DNA of 64,000 nt, taken from Trema orientale (taxonomy: Eukaryota > Streptophyta > Magnoliopsida > Rosales > Cannabaceae). Below the pieces are notes generated by a model. That model was not told the DNA's origin and did not search any database. It worked only from the letters and a program-made list of their open reading frames with translations. Shown here in pieces: positions 47,086 to 59,700 of the stretch. Position 1 is the first letter of the stretch, and every line of letters begins with the position of its first letter. The stretch spans positions 935,676-999,675 of the forward strand of contig JXTC01000051.1 of NCBI GenBank assembly GCA_002914845.1, in the 5' to 3' direction. The translations under genes and the position numbers were made by a program.

Positions 47086-49396
47086 TGGTGATGATTATAG
47101 TTGACTCATTAAATTATTAGATAATAATGAAATAGTTAAAAATAGCATTTGAAATAGAATTATACAATATTGAAGTTAAAAAAATGAAATAATATGCCAA
47201 GAAATTTAGCATTTTACTAATATATGTCAAATATACTATTTGTATTCATATACTCATTAGAAATTGTCTAACATTGTATTTATATATTTTTTTTAAAAAA
47301 AGGGCAATTAAAATGGAAATTATATATATTCTACACCAAAATATAACATCACATTATCAGAAACTGTATGAATTTCTTTGACGTGAACCAAATCTTATTC
47401 AAAGATGAGTGAAGATTCCATTTTATATTCTTTGATTTCTTTGGAGAATTAAGTATAGTTACTGACTTGATCATCTTATCCCGTGTAGCGTTAAGAGACC
47501 ACACTCTAAGCGTAGTCACTAACTTGATCTTTTTTTGTGTAGTATTAAGAGACCACACTCTTACGTGACTATACATAATAATAGTTTGGAAGATCATAAG
47601 GGGGTTGGAACCATTCATGTGTTCATCTAGCATCTACAAAGAGGTATGAAATTGATACATAATTCTAATACCTTATTGTAAGAATTTATCATGCTCCTGG
47701 TTATGTTTTCTATTGCATTATCTTATTGAAAAACTGCTGGTAGATTTTTGTGAAAAAATAAATAAATTTTAAATATACTACCAACTCTAATTTTTCATAG
47801 ACGTCTTTCCAACATATATATAGGTCACTTTTACTGTCAAAACCCAAGTTCTAATTTCAAAAAATGAATATTAGGGTACACATTCTAGGGTCAATTATCA
47901 ATGATGGAGTTTTTATAAATCTTCTTGAATCTCAGTTTAAGGCTATTTCCTTCAAGATGTGGGTATTGTTAACTTATTTGATTAAAACAAGATCAAGCCT
48001 AAGAAAAGGAAGAAATAGGAGAGGAAGAGAGTTGGAGATAGAAGATTTTTTTGTTAGTTTCTTTTTCTTCTTTTTTTTTTTTTTTTTAGTTTTTGGTTTT
48101 AGGTTTATTTTATTTTGTTTAGGTTTGAGTTGCTTAGATTTATTTTCAACTATTATTTGGTAATAGGGATACGGTATCCCAATATTGGTTTATGTGTTAA
48201 AGAAAATGCAATTTTTTCTTGTGGTTGTACGAATTGGTCAAATTCTGGATAGATGATATGATGCAAAGGAGTCAATGGGGAAAACTCTGGCGAGAGAGGG
48301 AGAGAGACACTCTCAATGGATTCTACTAAACAAGAAAGTTTTGCAAGTACAATCTGAGTCCCATTCTCTTCGATTCCCCTCCTATAGACTAATGAGTTGT
48401 TGCACTAAAAATAAAATAGAATAACACTGTATGACAAGTCAGAGGATGACTCCAATGACAAAGAAAATTTAAATGGAAAAAACAAAAACAACAACAGCTA
48501 GGGTCAAAAACGATTACAAGCTAAGGGTAAAAAATGATACTAAAGGTTAGGTACAATCAACAGAAATGACATCCTCCTGCATCAAGATACAGTGACGGAT
48601 CCTCCTGCATAACTATGATAAAGAAGTCAGATTTTTTTAGTTTGGAAATTATATATAGGAGTATTCAAAAAATTAATTTCCACTTTGCTTGATTTTGCAG
48701 AATACTAAATCAATTTTTCTCTTTCATATTAATTTATACAAGGAAGAATAATATCTCTATAACTTCTCAAGAATATATATCTATATGTAAAAAGATTCAA
48801 TAATTTTATAAAAATTAATAGTCAAAACCCAATAAATAAAGAAATCTAGGTTCATCTGGATAAAAGTAGATAAAATAAAATTATTAGATAAAAAATAATC
48901 TCTAAAAGAGAAATAATTTTATATACTATTTTTGTCAAAAAGTAATAAATCTTGCATGGTAAATTTTTTTTGATAATAATTAATGAAAATATAAGTATTT
49001 ATAAATGAATTAAATGAGTAAATAGGAAATGAATGTAAACAATAAATTGAGCATAATAGAAGCAAAACTAATAAATGTATAGGAAAAAATTTGAGTAGGA
49101 GCAAAATGTAGGTATATTAGAGAAAATAAAAGAAGTTGTAGACTAAACTAAAGATTTTAAAAACTTGAGTGCTGGACCACATCTAAGTCCGTCACTGTTA
49201 AGATATAAATTTTTCAAAATTTTAAATGTGAGGATATACTTTTGTAGACGCCAAAATATAAGGTTAAAAATGCACAAATGATATAGTTGAAAGTACTATT
49301 TTGCATTTGAAAGTATTATTTTGTAGTTTACCCTTTTTAAACTATAGTACACATTTATTTTTATCATCAGATTAAATTCTAAGGGTAAATATTAAC
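47086..49396. other. Intergenic DNA between the two retrotransposons
   Basis: A unit of about 60 bp (ACTTGATC..GTGTAG(C/T)(G/A)TTAAGAGACCACACTCT) is duplicated with divergence at 47457-47572. The remainder is AT-rich spacer with small ORFs that lack support. Confidence 0.4.
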
Positions 49397-49401
49397 CTCC
49401 C
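49397..49401 (+). other. Target-site duplication, left (CTCCC)
   Basis: Five bases directly before the 5' LTR, repeated exactly at 55796-55800 after the 3' LTR. Confidence 0.9.
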
Positions 49402-50292
49402 TGTTATGTGGAAAAAATTAGTCATCACAAGAAAGTGTAATCAAGAATTGAGTGCATGCAGTTTGATAAGTTCTACTTATGATTTGTGAGCTTACTTATT
49501 TTTGCTTGCAATATGTGAGTTCATTTTACTTCTGCTCACATTTTGTGAGCTCACCTATTTCATTCTACTTATATTTTGTAAGCTCACACCTCATTTCTGC
49601 TTACAATATGTGAGCTCATTTTACTTCTGCTCATATTTTGTGAGCTCACCTATTTCATTCTGCTTACATTTTGCAAGCTCACTTACTCCAGCCAGCTAAC
49701 AATTTGCAAGCTCATTTTCTCTAGTCAGATGACGATTTGTGGGGCTTCTTTTCTTCAGCTAGCAAGTTACAAGCTCATTTTTAGTTTGTTCACAAATGAA
49801 AGCAATTAGTAAGAAAATATTCAAAATACTGATACAAAAACACATGCGGTCTCAACTGATTCTTTGTATATGGATATTTCAACCAACATTAAGATAATTA
49901 TCAATTGAATTAAGATAATTAATTCAAATTTAGATAATTATTTCAAATTTAGATCATTAAATAATAATTGTATTTATCTCATTATTTTTAAGATAATTAT
50001 GTCACCTGATGCGGTACATACAGTTGTAAGTGACTAGGACTCTCCTTCTATAAATAAGAGTTCTCAGTCACATCTTAGGCGGAGGCTAAGAAAAGATATG
50101 CTCTCACTTTGTAAACACTCCTCAATAATGAACTACAGTGGACGTAGGCCATCTTTTTTGGGCTGAACCACTATAAAATTCGTCTTCTCTTTTCTTTTTT
50201 ATTTTCTTTTTTAAGCAATCATTGCAGGCAATTTGGTCTGATTCTGCTTGCAAATTTGGTCATAATTTTTGTTGACAAAACCTCCGTCAACA
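49402..50292 (+). repeat. 5' LTR of the gypsy element (891 bp)
   Basis: Starts TGTTATGTGG and ends CCTCCGTCAACA. A TATA box (TATAAATA, 50049-50056) marks the promoter. In a hand-aligned stretch of about 180 bp (from 49880) only five bases differ from the 3' LTR. U3 holds an array of imperfect repeats around GTGAGCTCAC. Confidence 0.92.
49480..49765 (+). repeat. Imperfect tandem repeats around GTGAGCTCAC in U3 of the 5' LTR
   Basis: Units of about 27-45 bp of the type CTGCTCA(C/T)ATTTTGTGAGCTCA occur around eight to ten times, some with AAGCTC or GAGCTC cores. The same array stands at 54990-55280 in the 3' LTR, and scattered units continue into 54600-54800. The position upstream of the TATA box suits enhancer-like repeats; that role is inferred. 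Confidence 0.75.
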
Positions 50293-50312
50293 TTTAGCGC
50301 TAGAAGGAGGGC
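50293..50312 (+). other. Candidate primer-binding site of the gypsy element
   Basis: TTTAGCGCTAGAAGGAGGGC directly follows the 5' LTR. The matching tRNA was not identified with certainty. Confidence 0.5.
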
Positions 50313-50342
50313 TATTCCAGCAAACCCTCATCTGAATCCACC

Positions 50343-53170
50343 ATAGCAAATCGAACAACTGCCAATTTCCAAAGAGCTTCCCGTGAGGCTGCTACTGTTG
50401 CTGCAGCCAGTACACAGGTACGTAACCAGGGAACTGCTCCGACTGCTAGCAACGCACAACAAAGAGACCAAACGACCCTTCCTGCCACCGTTAATCTGTC
50501 GACAGGTCCAGTGGCTCCTCCTGGTGCATGCAATAACCAGACGACTCCAAACACGGGACTTATCGGCTCGAATGCAGCCAGAACCGCCGGAAGTCAAGTG
50601 CTCAACAACGAACAAATCACCACTACTTTGGGTAATCTCCAAGATACCCTAAACACCTTGCTGCAAGGAATCACTACTGCTCAACAAGTACCTATTCCTG
50701 AAGGTGTAATTCCTATTGAGAGAATTACACGCGGTCGATTTGTACGTAACTAACAGAGGATATCTATCCCCAGAACGTCCGGAACTGGCAACACACAACA
50801 AGACAACACTCGTACTGGTATAAGTGCACCTCGCACGCGATTTCAAGATGTGCAAAATAAAGATCTCAGAAATAGGCTACCACGCAGTCAAGATTTATGA
50901 GACAGATTACTACGCCGCGAAGACAATGACCAAGCTGAACAACAAAGGAATGTCTTCAATAAACTCGGAGGTCAAAATGATCTCAGAAACCACATCAACG
51001 AGCAACATGAGGAAAGTCGCATACATGAATAGTGGGAGACTGATCATCACAACTCACAATCAAGAACGGTATTACAGTACAATGAGCAAACGAATGCTAA
51101 CCACCACTCCGTGAACGACGACTATGGAGAAATCGATCGCCTACTCATTCAATCACTTCTGTCTCCAGCCCTAATAGGCAACGTGTGGGAGGGATAAAAA
51201 TAAATGATCTAAAGGATGCACTCGAGGCGCTAAAGGCACAGGAAGATGAACTCAATATAGGATACCGTGATTCTCCTTTTAATTGAGATATAAGGGAAGC
51301 GGCGTTACCACCCAACTTTAAAATGCCAACAATGACACCTTATGAAGGAAGGAGTGACCCGTAAGAACATCTAGACCACTTCAATGACCTAATGGAACTC
51401 CATCAGGTCTCAGATCTTGCTAAATGTCGTTGCTTTGCAGTAACTTTCACTAAGGGTGCCAAAAGATGGTTCAGATCTCTCGAGGTCAGCTCTATTACTA
51501 CGTAGCCTCAATTCAGCACCGCATTCCTTAGGCATTACCATTCTACCAAATAATTCGACCTGCCATTAGCTTACCTATCCAGCGTTAGGCAAGGAGCTAA
51601 TGAGACCCTTAAGTCTTACCTCTCCAGATTCAACATAGAACTTGCGCATGTACGTCATGCACCAGATGAGGCCGTGCTCGCATATATGATTGTAGGAGTG
51701 CAAGATGAAACCACATTCTGGGAAGAACTCCAAAGACGAGATTGCAAAACCATGACAGAATTCTATAGAAGAGCTAATGAACATATGAGAGTGGAAAGTT
51801 CGAGGGAAGCACTGCACAAGACCAAAGATGACAACTCCGCAAAAAATTCGAGCGCGCAACAACCTGTGAATAATGACTCAAAAAGCGATGACCGCAAGAG
51901 AAAGAATAACAACGAACGTGAAGCTTCTCCCAAGAAGTCACGTAATAATGATAGATCGTCAATTTCGCATTACAACAACTTCATCAAATTGACTGTATCC
52001 TTGGAGATGTGTATGCAGTATCAAAAGGGAAACTCAACTACAGGACACCGCCTCCTATCAAGACAGAAGCATCGAGGAGAAACCCAAAGAAATATTGTCA
52101 ATTCCACAAAGAGATTGGGCACGATATCAACCGATGCTTTGCACTCAAATCTAAAGTCGAAGACTTAATTCAGAGGGGTTACCTAAAAGAGTTTGTTGCA
52201 CACAAGAATAATACTCGTGACCGAAGAGAACGCGAAGAGGATAAGCGACAAGTAGAAGACAATGTATGCGACATTAGGACTATTTTTGGTGGCTTACACA
52301 TCAGTGGTGAGTCCAAAATAACTCAGAATAGATATGTCAACGAAGCCAAGACTGGCCTCTTTACCAACATTCACCATCTTAGTAAAAGGCCAACCAAGAG
52401 ATTTGCAAGAGAATGTGATGACATCACTTTTACTGAAGGGGATGTACGACTTGTGCACCACCCTCATAATGATGCCCTTATGATCAAAGCTAAAGTAGGG
52501 AATAGCAACCTCTACAGAATACTTATCGACAATGGCAGTGCTACAGACATCTTATATCTAGACGCGTACAAGAAGATGGGACTAAATGAAGACCCCCTGA
52601 GACCAGTCGTCACTCCACTCTATGGGTTTACAGGAGACTTTCTCATCCCACGAGGTGCAATTTCACTCCCGATTACAGTTGGTAACGAGCCTCATATCTC
52701 AACAGTCATTACAGAATTTTTAGTTGTTGATTGCCCGTCTGCATTCAACACAGTGATTGGGCGACCTACTTTGAAAAATCTGAAAGCAGTTACATCTATC
52801 TACCATTTAACTATAAAGTTTCTGACTCCGGAAGGTACTGGACTTGTGCGATGAAGTTAATATGAGGCGCGTGACTGTTACAACAAAGCTATAAAAATAG
52901 CCTCAAAAAGTAAAAGACTTAACCAAGTCCTGGTGGCTGACCCAAAGCTTGCAAGCAATGAAGCTATTGACGACAACCTCGACCCGTGAATGAACAATGA
53001 TAAGCCTACTACCGGACCTACCGAGGAGCTGATTAAGTTACAAGTAAATAAAAGGGAACTATGTCTATTGCAAGCATCATGTGGCCTGGGACGTATAAAT
53101 TAGAGGAGTTGGATGGCAAGCAAATTCTTAGAACTTGGAATGCAGACTATCTACGCCGTTATTATCAGTA
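50343..53170 (+). pseudogene. Gypsy gag-protease (broken)
   Basis: The expected start codon appears as ATA at 50343 (ATG in an intact element), followed by an open frame to 50753 with Ala/Gln/Thr-rich gag N-terminus. In-frame stops follow, then the capsid domain from about 51300 (PTMTPYEGRSDP, a stop, EHLDHF; AKRWFRSL; YLSRFNIELAHV) with three or more stops. A frameshift near 52010 leads to a zinc-knuckle-like CQFHKEIGHDINRC and a retroviral-type aspartic protease (ILIDNGSATDILYLDAYKKM, then VIGRPTL) open to 52854. Coding-like sequence fades out by about 53170, where reverse transcriptase should begin. Most stops fit C-to-T or G-to-A decay. Confidence 0.85.
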
Positions 53171-54050
53171 AATTTTTTCCTATTTGATTAAAAATTTTGG
53201 GAAGGTTCCATTTCCATGTTTTTTGCTTCTCTTTTAATGATTTGAATATTCTCCAGGCTTTTAGTTTTGACAATTATGGTTCTGTTTTGAATTAATAAAG
53301 ATTTGAGTTCTTTTATTGTAATTGCATATATGACTATGTCTATTTTTGTGATCTTATTTAAAATACTAATTTAAGATGCACATTCCCCAACGCATGCTCT
53401 CAATTATCAAGTTCACTGTATACAGTCAGTTTCAAAACTTGGGGTGCACAAAGAAGTCATTGAACAACACTCCTCAGATTATACGTGCTCCGCTAAAAAT
53501 TAGTAAAGCGGGTATAAGCGTGCAAACTTCTAGTAATAGATACGCAACACCCACTTCTAGTAATAGATACGCAACACCCCTTCCTGATGCAACACGCATT
53601 ATGGTCGTGGAGCGAGGGACACATGTTGATACACGTATCGAATACAAGGTATACAATACCCCTTCCTGATGCTTTATGTACTACAGACATAAAACAGGGG
53701 ACACATATTGATACATATACCGACCTATTCAAAAGAGTTAAAGACAAGCAAATGCTTGCTACACTCAATGGTAAAAAGAATAAGAGTATTTTGAATGCTT
53801 ACTAGCGATGCATACAAGCTCAAAAAAGCATAGTTTGATGGTATATTTACCAACTAGTGCATACATCATGACAACGCTACTCACAAGAGTCCTGCTCACA
53901 TGAATCCTACATGGAATATGCTTGTAAGTATAGAAATCTATACAAGTAATAAGCATAACCGCAGACAATGGATATGATGGAAAATAGAGTACCTCTTATC
54001 CAAAGTTTACATCCAACAAATAACGAAACATAAAAAGAGCTATATGTATA
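53170..54050 (+). other. Non-coding internal spacer of the gypsy element, with small tandem repeats
   Basis: TCTAGTAATAGATACGCAAC is repeated in tandem near 53528-53580. A block CACCCCTTCCTGATGC..GGGACACAT(G/A)TTGATAC is duplicated at about 53573-53640 and 53651-53717. There is no polymerase motif on either strand. Confidence 0.65.
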
Positions 54051-54059
54051 GAGAAGTCT

Positions 54060-54490
54060 CTTCACTAGCTTACTCTTCAGTCTTTGTTCTTCAACAATCA
54101 CTTTTTCATCCTTACTAATCGCTTGGGTTGCCTCATTGAGCTCAGCATTAAGAGGACTAGCTGCTTCAACAACTGCGGCCTTAGCTTCTGCCTACTCTCT
54201 TACTTGAGCAGCAATGCCCTCACCGATAGGAGAGAAATCAAATCCGTAATCCAGCAACCAAACATTATATAAGATGTCAGATTCACCACTTTCATACTTT
54301 ACGTCTGAGAATTCTGCCATCTCATCGTTGTTTTGAAAACCAATGAAATGCACGCTCAACAATTTCGTTAATCGCAACCTCTTTTCCTTGCCAAGAGCAA
54401 ACTTGTTTTTCTCAACAAATGATTGATCTCTCTCTTTTGCTCTTCAGAATCCTTCTCGATGTCTTTGAGTTTAGCATTCAATAACGACTT
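54060..54490 (-). pseudogene. Antisense coiled-coil ORF of the gypsy element (broken)
   Basis: Read on the - strand, a nearly open frame of about 130 codons contains RAKERDQSFVEKNKFALGKE, NDEMAEFSDVKYESGESDIL, YNVWLLDYGFDFSPIGEGIA, one stop, then AEAKAAVVEAASPLNAELNE and KVIVEEQRLKSK. It is Glu/Lys/Ala-rich like a coiled coil. A stop with likely frameshift at the upstream end joins it to KDIEKDSEEQKREI. Antisense ORFs at this place are known in Tat-branch elements (family knowledge); their function is unknown. Confidence 0.6.
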
Positions 54491-54897
54491 AAAGATGAAA
54501 ATTCACAAGCCATAGTCTGTAAACAAAGTGAAGCATTTGCATGCACTCTGCACTTTATAATAGCTTTGGAAAAAGAAGTACAAAATGTGATGGGTAATGC
54601 ATGCGGGTTGATATGCAAGTAGCGAGCTAGTAATTTGCAAGCTCAACCTATAGAGTACAAATTGCAGCTAGAAAATGCTCCCCTACTAGCAATCTCAATA
54701 TGTTTTCAGTGCAAAGTAAGTGAACAAGTGAGAGGAAAATACCAGTTGGTTTAACCAAGCAAACAGCTCACGAGCTCATCCTATTACATAAACTAGCTAC
54801 CATGGTTAGTTCCATACGTCACCTATTATACTTGCAACGTCGACCATATCAAGCTGCAAGCAAATTAGTTAGCTCCCAAGGCTTTATAAAAGTCCTT

Positions 54898-54914
54898 GAA
54901 AGCTGAGGGACAAA
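54898..54914 (+). other. Polypurine tract of the gypsy element
   Basis: GAAAGCTGAGGGACAAA directly precedes the TG of the 3' LTR, where plus-strand priming takes place. Confidence 0.75.
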
Positions 54915-55795
54915 TGTTGTGTACAAAAAATTAGTCATCACAAGAAAGTGTAAGCAAGAATTGAGTGCATGCAGTTTGATAGGTTCTACTTATGATTTGT
55001 GAGTTTACTTATTTCTGCTTGCAATATGTGAGCTCATTTTACTTCTGCTCATATTTTGTGAACTCACCTATTTCATTCTGCTTATATTTTGTAAGCTCAT
55101 ACCTCATTTCTGCTTACAATATGTGAGCTCATTTTACTTCTGCTCATATTTTGTGAGCTCACCTATTTTATTCTGCTTACATTTTGCAAGCTCACTTACT
55201 CCAGCTAGCCAACAATTTGCAAGCTCATTTTCTCTAGTCAGGTGACGATTTGTGGGGCTTCTTTTCTTCATCTAACAAGTTGCAAACTCATTTTTGGTTT
55301 GTTCACGAATGAAAGTAATTAGTAAGGGAATATTCAAAATACTGATACAAAAACACACGCGATCTCAACTGATTCTTTGGATATAGATATTTCAACCAAT
55401 ATTAAGATAATTATCATTTGAATTAAGATATTTAATTCAAATTTAGATAATTATTTCAAATTTAGATCATTAAATAATAATTATATTTATCTTATTATTT
55501 TTAAGATAATTATGTCACCTGATGCGGTACATACAGTTGTAAGTGACTAGGACTCTCCTTCTATAAATAAGAGTCCTCAGTCACATCTTAGGGGGAGGCT
55601 AAGAAAAGATATGCTCTCACTTTGTAAACACTCCTCAATAATGAACTACAGTGGACGTAGGCCATCTTTTTTGGGCTGAACCACTATAAAATTCTTCTCT
55701 TTTTTTTTCTTTTTTAAGCAATCATCGCAGGCAATTTGGTCTGATTCTGCTTGCAAATTTGGTCATAACTTTTGTTGACAAAACCTCCGTCAACA
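54915..55795 (+). repeat. 3' LTR of the gypsy element (881 bp)
   Basis: Starts TGTTGTGTAC and ends CCTCCGTCAACA. TATA box TATAAATA lies at 55562-55569. It aligns with the 5' LTR over its full length apart from a few short indels, including a 10-bp loss near the 3' end. Confidence 0.92.
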
Positions 55796-55800
55796 CTCCC
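55796..55800 (+). other. Target-site duplication, right (CTCCC)
   Basis: Exact repeat of the five bases before the 5' LTR. Confidence 0.9.
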
Positions 55801-56707
55801 TATCGATAGGAGAGAAATATAGCTGCCTAGCTACACAGTTGTATTTGGATTAAAAATATGGACGATCAATAAATTTGTTTTGATAACTCTTCATGCCGGG
55901 AAAAAATTAAATAGGTATAACGTACGATACTTTATTTATTTCTTTTGAATCAGCTGCAATTAATAAAAAAAAATCTTTAAAACATTTAATGCTTGTCCAA
56001 CTACAAGATTCACTTTTTTTCTTTAAAAAAAAAAAAAAAATCCCTAAGAAAATATCATCTCTAGATGCATCTAGCTCTAGCTAACAACCGCTTTATTTCA
56101 ACAAATTATTTATTTTTATTTTTCTTTTTTTTTCCCCCAAACAAAGCGGGGCCCTGTATAAATCTACTTACACATATGAGATATCCCTTGAGTGCACCAT
56201 GTGCTACCTTTTTTATTCCATTGCATGCATGACATATGCATGTGTCGCAGCCTTGGTAGCTCTCAATCTCTTCTTTTGATTCAGCTCAAAACCCTCATAG
56301 ATAAACCCCAATTAAAAGGGGGAAAAAAGCTACAAATAAAAATTAAAGTAATATAGCTAAAGTTGGTCTTGTCTGATCTATTCTTTGCTTTGTCTCTGGT
56401 CTTTCACTTTCAATATTCATGAATCACATAACACACCAACCAATACCATCTCTTTGTGCTCCCTTCTCTTCTCTTTCATATTGGATTCCCATATCTCCCA
56501 AAATCCATGTCACCCCCACATGCAATACTTTGATTTGTAGACCCCACTCTGCAATATCTTTTTCTATAAGAATCTACTACTATTTACAAAAGAGTGCCTA
56601 GGAGAGTAGAATATTCATTTTTGTGCAGTCAAAATATAATATTTTTAGCTTTTTTGCTCATTCATCATCTAGTCATTGCCAATAAGCAAAAACATTCTTT
56701 GGTGGGG
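55801..56707. other. Intergenic DNA and 3' flank of the DUF1666 gene
   Basis: AT-rich spacer next to the retrotransposon. The last part will hold the 3' UTR of the gene on the - strand. No other gene was recognised. Confidence 0.45.
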
Positions 56708-59700
56708 TCAGTGTGCTGGGAAAAAAAGTGGGGAGGAATCTCTTTGAAGTTTTCCATCCAAAATTCTCACTTTGCTCATTTTCTCTTCGCACCAATGCAT
56801 TTGCTCTTCACTCAACTCTTTCATTCTCAAAACCCTACAAACCACCTTGAGATCTATTAAACCCATCACTATTTCCATCCCTTCATCTACTTTCAGCCTT
56901 CTTTTCCTCAAGCATTTTCGGGCTCGGCGAAGATCTTTAAGTTTCGTCTTCTTCTGCAGATAAATTGTGAAAAGAAGTACTAGTTGAAGATAACAATAAT
57001 GGAAAAATATCATGTAGTACTAATTGAAGCATTATAACACATATATGTATAAAAATTTTATTTTAAATTTTATTTGACTTACTTTTTGATTGACTTTCTT
57101 AATGAGATGGAGAAGTGTAGGATCAACTGAACCTCTTCGTTTTCTTTTAAACAAAGCTGTTATGATTTGGCAAGGGTTTTCCTTATCAGCCTTGAGAAAA
57201 TTCATGAAAGTATGGATACAATCCTCCATTATGATAAGAAATGCAGGTGAAGAAATCCTCGAGCCCAAACCTTGATCATCCCTTTGGTCATCTAAGGAAT
57301 CTTATAAAAACGAATAAAAAAAAGCCATTAACATTACACTAGTAATATAAGTCCACATATACATTATTTAACTATGTATTCCTAGCTAGTGCTTGATAGC
57401 TAACATACCCTTTTTCATGTATATAACATCTATATTTTTTAATATCAGATCAAACTGGTCAAAAGTTCAAAAGAACTGTGAATTCGGTTATGTAATCCGG
57501 GAATAACCTATATATATATATATACACCACAGTGCCTTGCTATATATGTCATAACTTTATCGTACGTTTTTCTAGTATGTCAAACATATAACATGTGAAT
57601 GGTAAATTTTTATGTATCTATATATATATATATTTATTTACTTTTGGAACGCCCTTTTTCCTAATAATAATAATAATAATAATAAGAAGAAGAAGAAGAA
57701 TAAAACAAAGAAAATAGGAAGGAAACAGGAAAATCTCGGGTTTTGTTTACCTCGGTATTCTGGCACTTGAAGCAACTTTGGTGCCAAAAGCCTCATCCTA
57801 GCATAAATCTCTGGTCTTCTTCCGTGTTCATAAGGCTCATTCTCTACATACCGTTGTAGAAGAACTTGGAATTGTTGAAATTGCTGAGCTATTTGGCCAG
57901 GACAACCGGGATCAGAATCACGGCGTGAAGCTCTCTTCTCTTGAAACTTCTTGTAGTTCCAATTCAGAGCTTCCCAAGTCAAGCAGATTTGAGCCACGTA
58001 AGCAGCCTCAAGTTCGTGATAAGGGTTACGACGAATATCATTTGGCGTTTTGCTTAGCGTTGAGAACTTATGAACAATCCTGTCTGAGACCGATCTTGGA
58101 GAGACTTTGATTGACCTCAATGATTCTGAAATTGGGTTCTAAAGGAATGTGATTTATTCTTTTTCCCAAAAATATATATGACAAAATTTAAAATAAAATA
58201 TAATAATAAATACGAATTTAAATCGTCTCTCCGATTATGACGTCCTGATTCAAATGTACATACTAATGCTACAAAAAGCTAAATTTGATTAGTGTCTTGA
58301 TCAATTGATGATGTGACATGATCAATATATTAGTTGAATAAAAATTTTAGATGCCAAATTTTAGATACCAAAGTTAGATAGAGAATTTGAGTTGAATAAA
58401 TTAACGACAACGAAATGAATAATTTTGACCTGTTTCATGGAGCTTTTGGGCACTAATTCTATCTAGGAACATCATTTCTTCATCATATTTCTGAAAAACC
58501 GTGTAAGACTCCCACTTGGGACAACTCCTCCTTGAAGAAGAAGAAAAAGGGTCATCAGTCCCCGAATCTCTATAATTAATTGAGCTTCTCCATTCTGAGG
58601 AGCTCTTAGAAGTTGATCCGACCGTACAAGAGTCCCCGTACACCTCCTCATGATCATGAATTATATCCTTCTCTTTGACTTGCAACTTCTTTGTGGGCTG
58701 CAATTGAGTTGGCCCAAAAGTGAGGAAATTCTCATCCCCGGAAAAATTTGTGTCCACCTTGCTTTCAATATTTTGATCATATCCATAATCTGCGACATAA
58801 TTAGCAATACAATTATAGGATTAGTCGAAAAAAAAATTCTAAAAATACTAAATATCCCTAGCTAGTGGTGATCATAACAATTATTGAAGCATACAACATG
58901 TGACCAGCTAGTGTAACAAACTTGGATGTATGTGAAGTACAAGTACCGTGGCAGATTTTGTCATTGCCTTTACTCATCACATCATTGCGAAGGTCTATGT
59001 TTACAATCGGCGAGGTGGGCCAGTGCTCATTATTTGAGACAGCATTTCGAATCGAACGATCGGTGTCTCTCGGTGGGATTTTCTCTCTATCATTGCCATG
59101 ATCATGATCATCAGAATCCGTGTCAGTGTCATGCATAGACAACAGTTCAGTAGCATCGTTTTCATCTTGGTGATGATGAGTTTCATCAATATCATGATCA
59201 TCTTCGGCTAAGCTCTCCTGGGGGCTTATAAATTCCTCGGCGGAGAGATTTTGATCGTCGTTGACGACTCCTCTCCGATCAAAACCAACACCGTTTGGCA
59301 AGAAATGTAGGGCTTCGCCGCCGCAAATGATGTCGGCCACCAAATGATCGTTCTCTATGGCAGCTCGATGATACTCGGAACGATGATCATCAAGGCTTCT
59401 TTCTTCTTCTTCTTCTTCTTCTTCCTCTTCGTCTTGGTCTTCTTCTTCGTCCGAAAACATGTACTCGTATCCATTTTGGCTTCTGAAAAGACAAGAAATA
59501 TTTAAGTTATAAATTAGTTTTTCTGGTTTAAATTAATGAGAAACGTATAATAATGATAATTAAATAAACTAACCTTGGGAATATTGGATTGCTACCAACA
59601 AAGTGGAAGAACTTGTAAAGAAAAATAAAAGAGAGGGAGAAGAAAAGCAAGAAGAGTTGGAAGGAGCTTGAGACATTGTAGAAGAGCCTAACAAGAGCTT

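Larger units (their letters stand above)
49402..55795 (+). mobile_element. Non-autonomous Ty3/gypsy-type LTR retrotransposon (Tat-like), 6.4 kb
   Basis: Two long terminal repeats with TG..CA ends, a 5-bp target duplication (CTCCC), a primer-site region after the 5' LTR and a purine-rich tract before the 3' LTR define a complete insertion. The internal 4.6 kb carries a broken gag and aspartic protease, then about 900 bp of non-coding DNA with small tandem repeats, then an antisense coiled-coil ORF. No reverse transcriptase, RNase H or integrase block is present. Gag and protease wording, and an antisense ORF between pol and 3' LTR, point to the Tat/Ogre-like branch (inference). It could only have moved with proteins from a related element. 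Confidence 0.9.

Noticed and set aside
49502..49699. 65-codon ORF in the LTR
   Set aside because: Translation of the U3 tandem repeats; not conserved as protein.
51674..52168. 164-codon ORF as an independent gene
   Set aside because: It is the capsid part of the gypsy gag, between stops and frameshifts.
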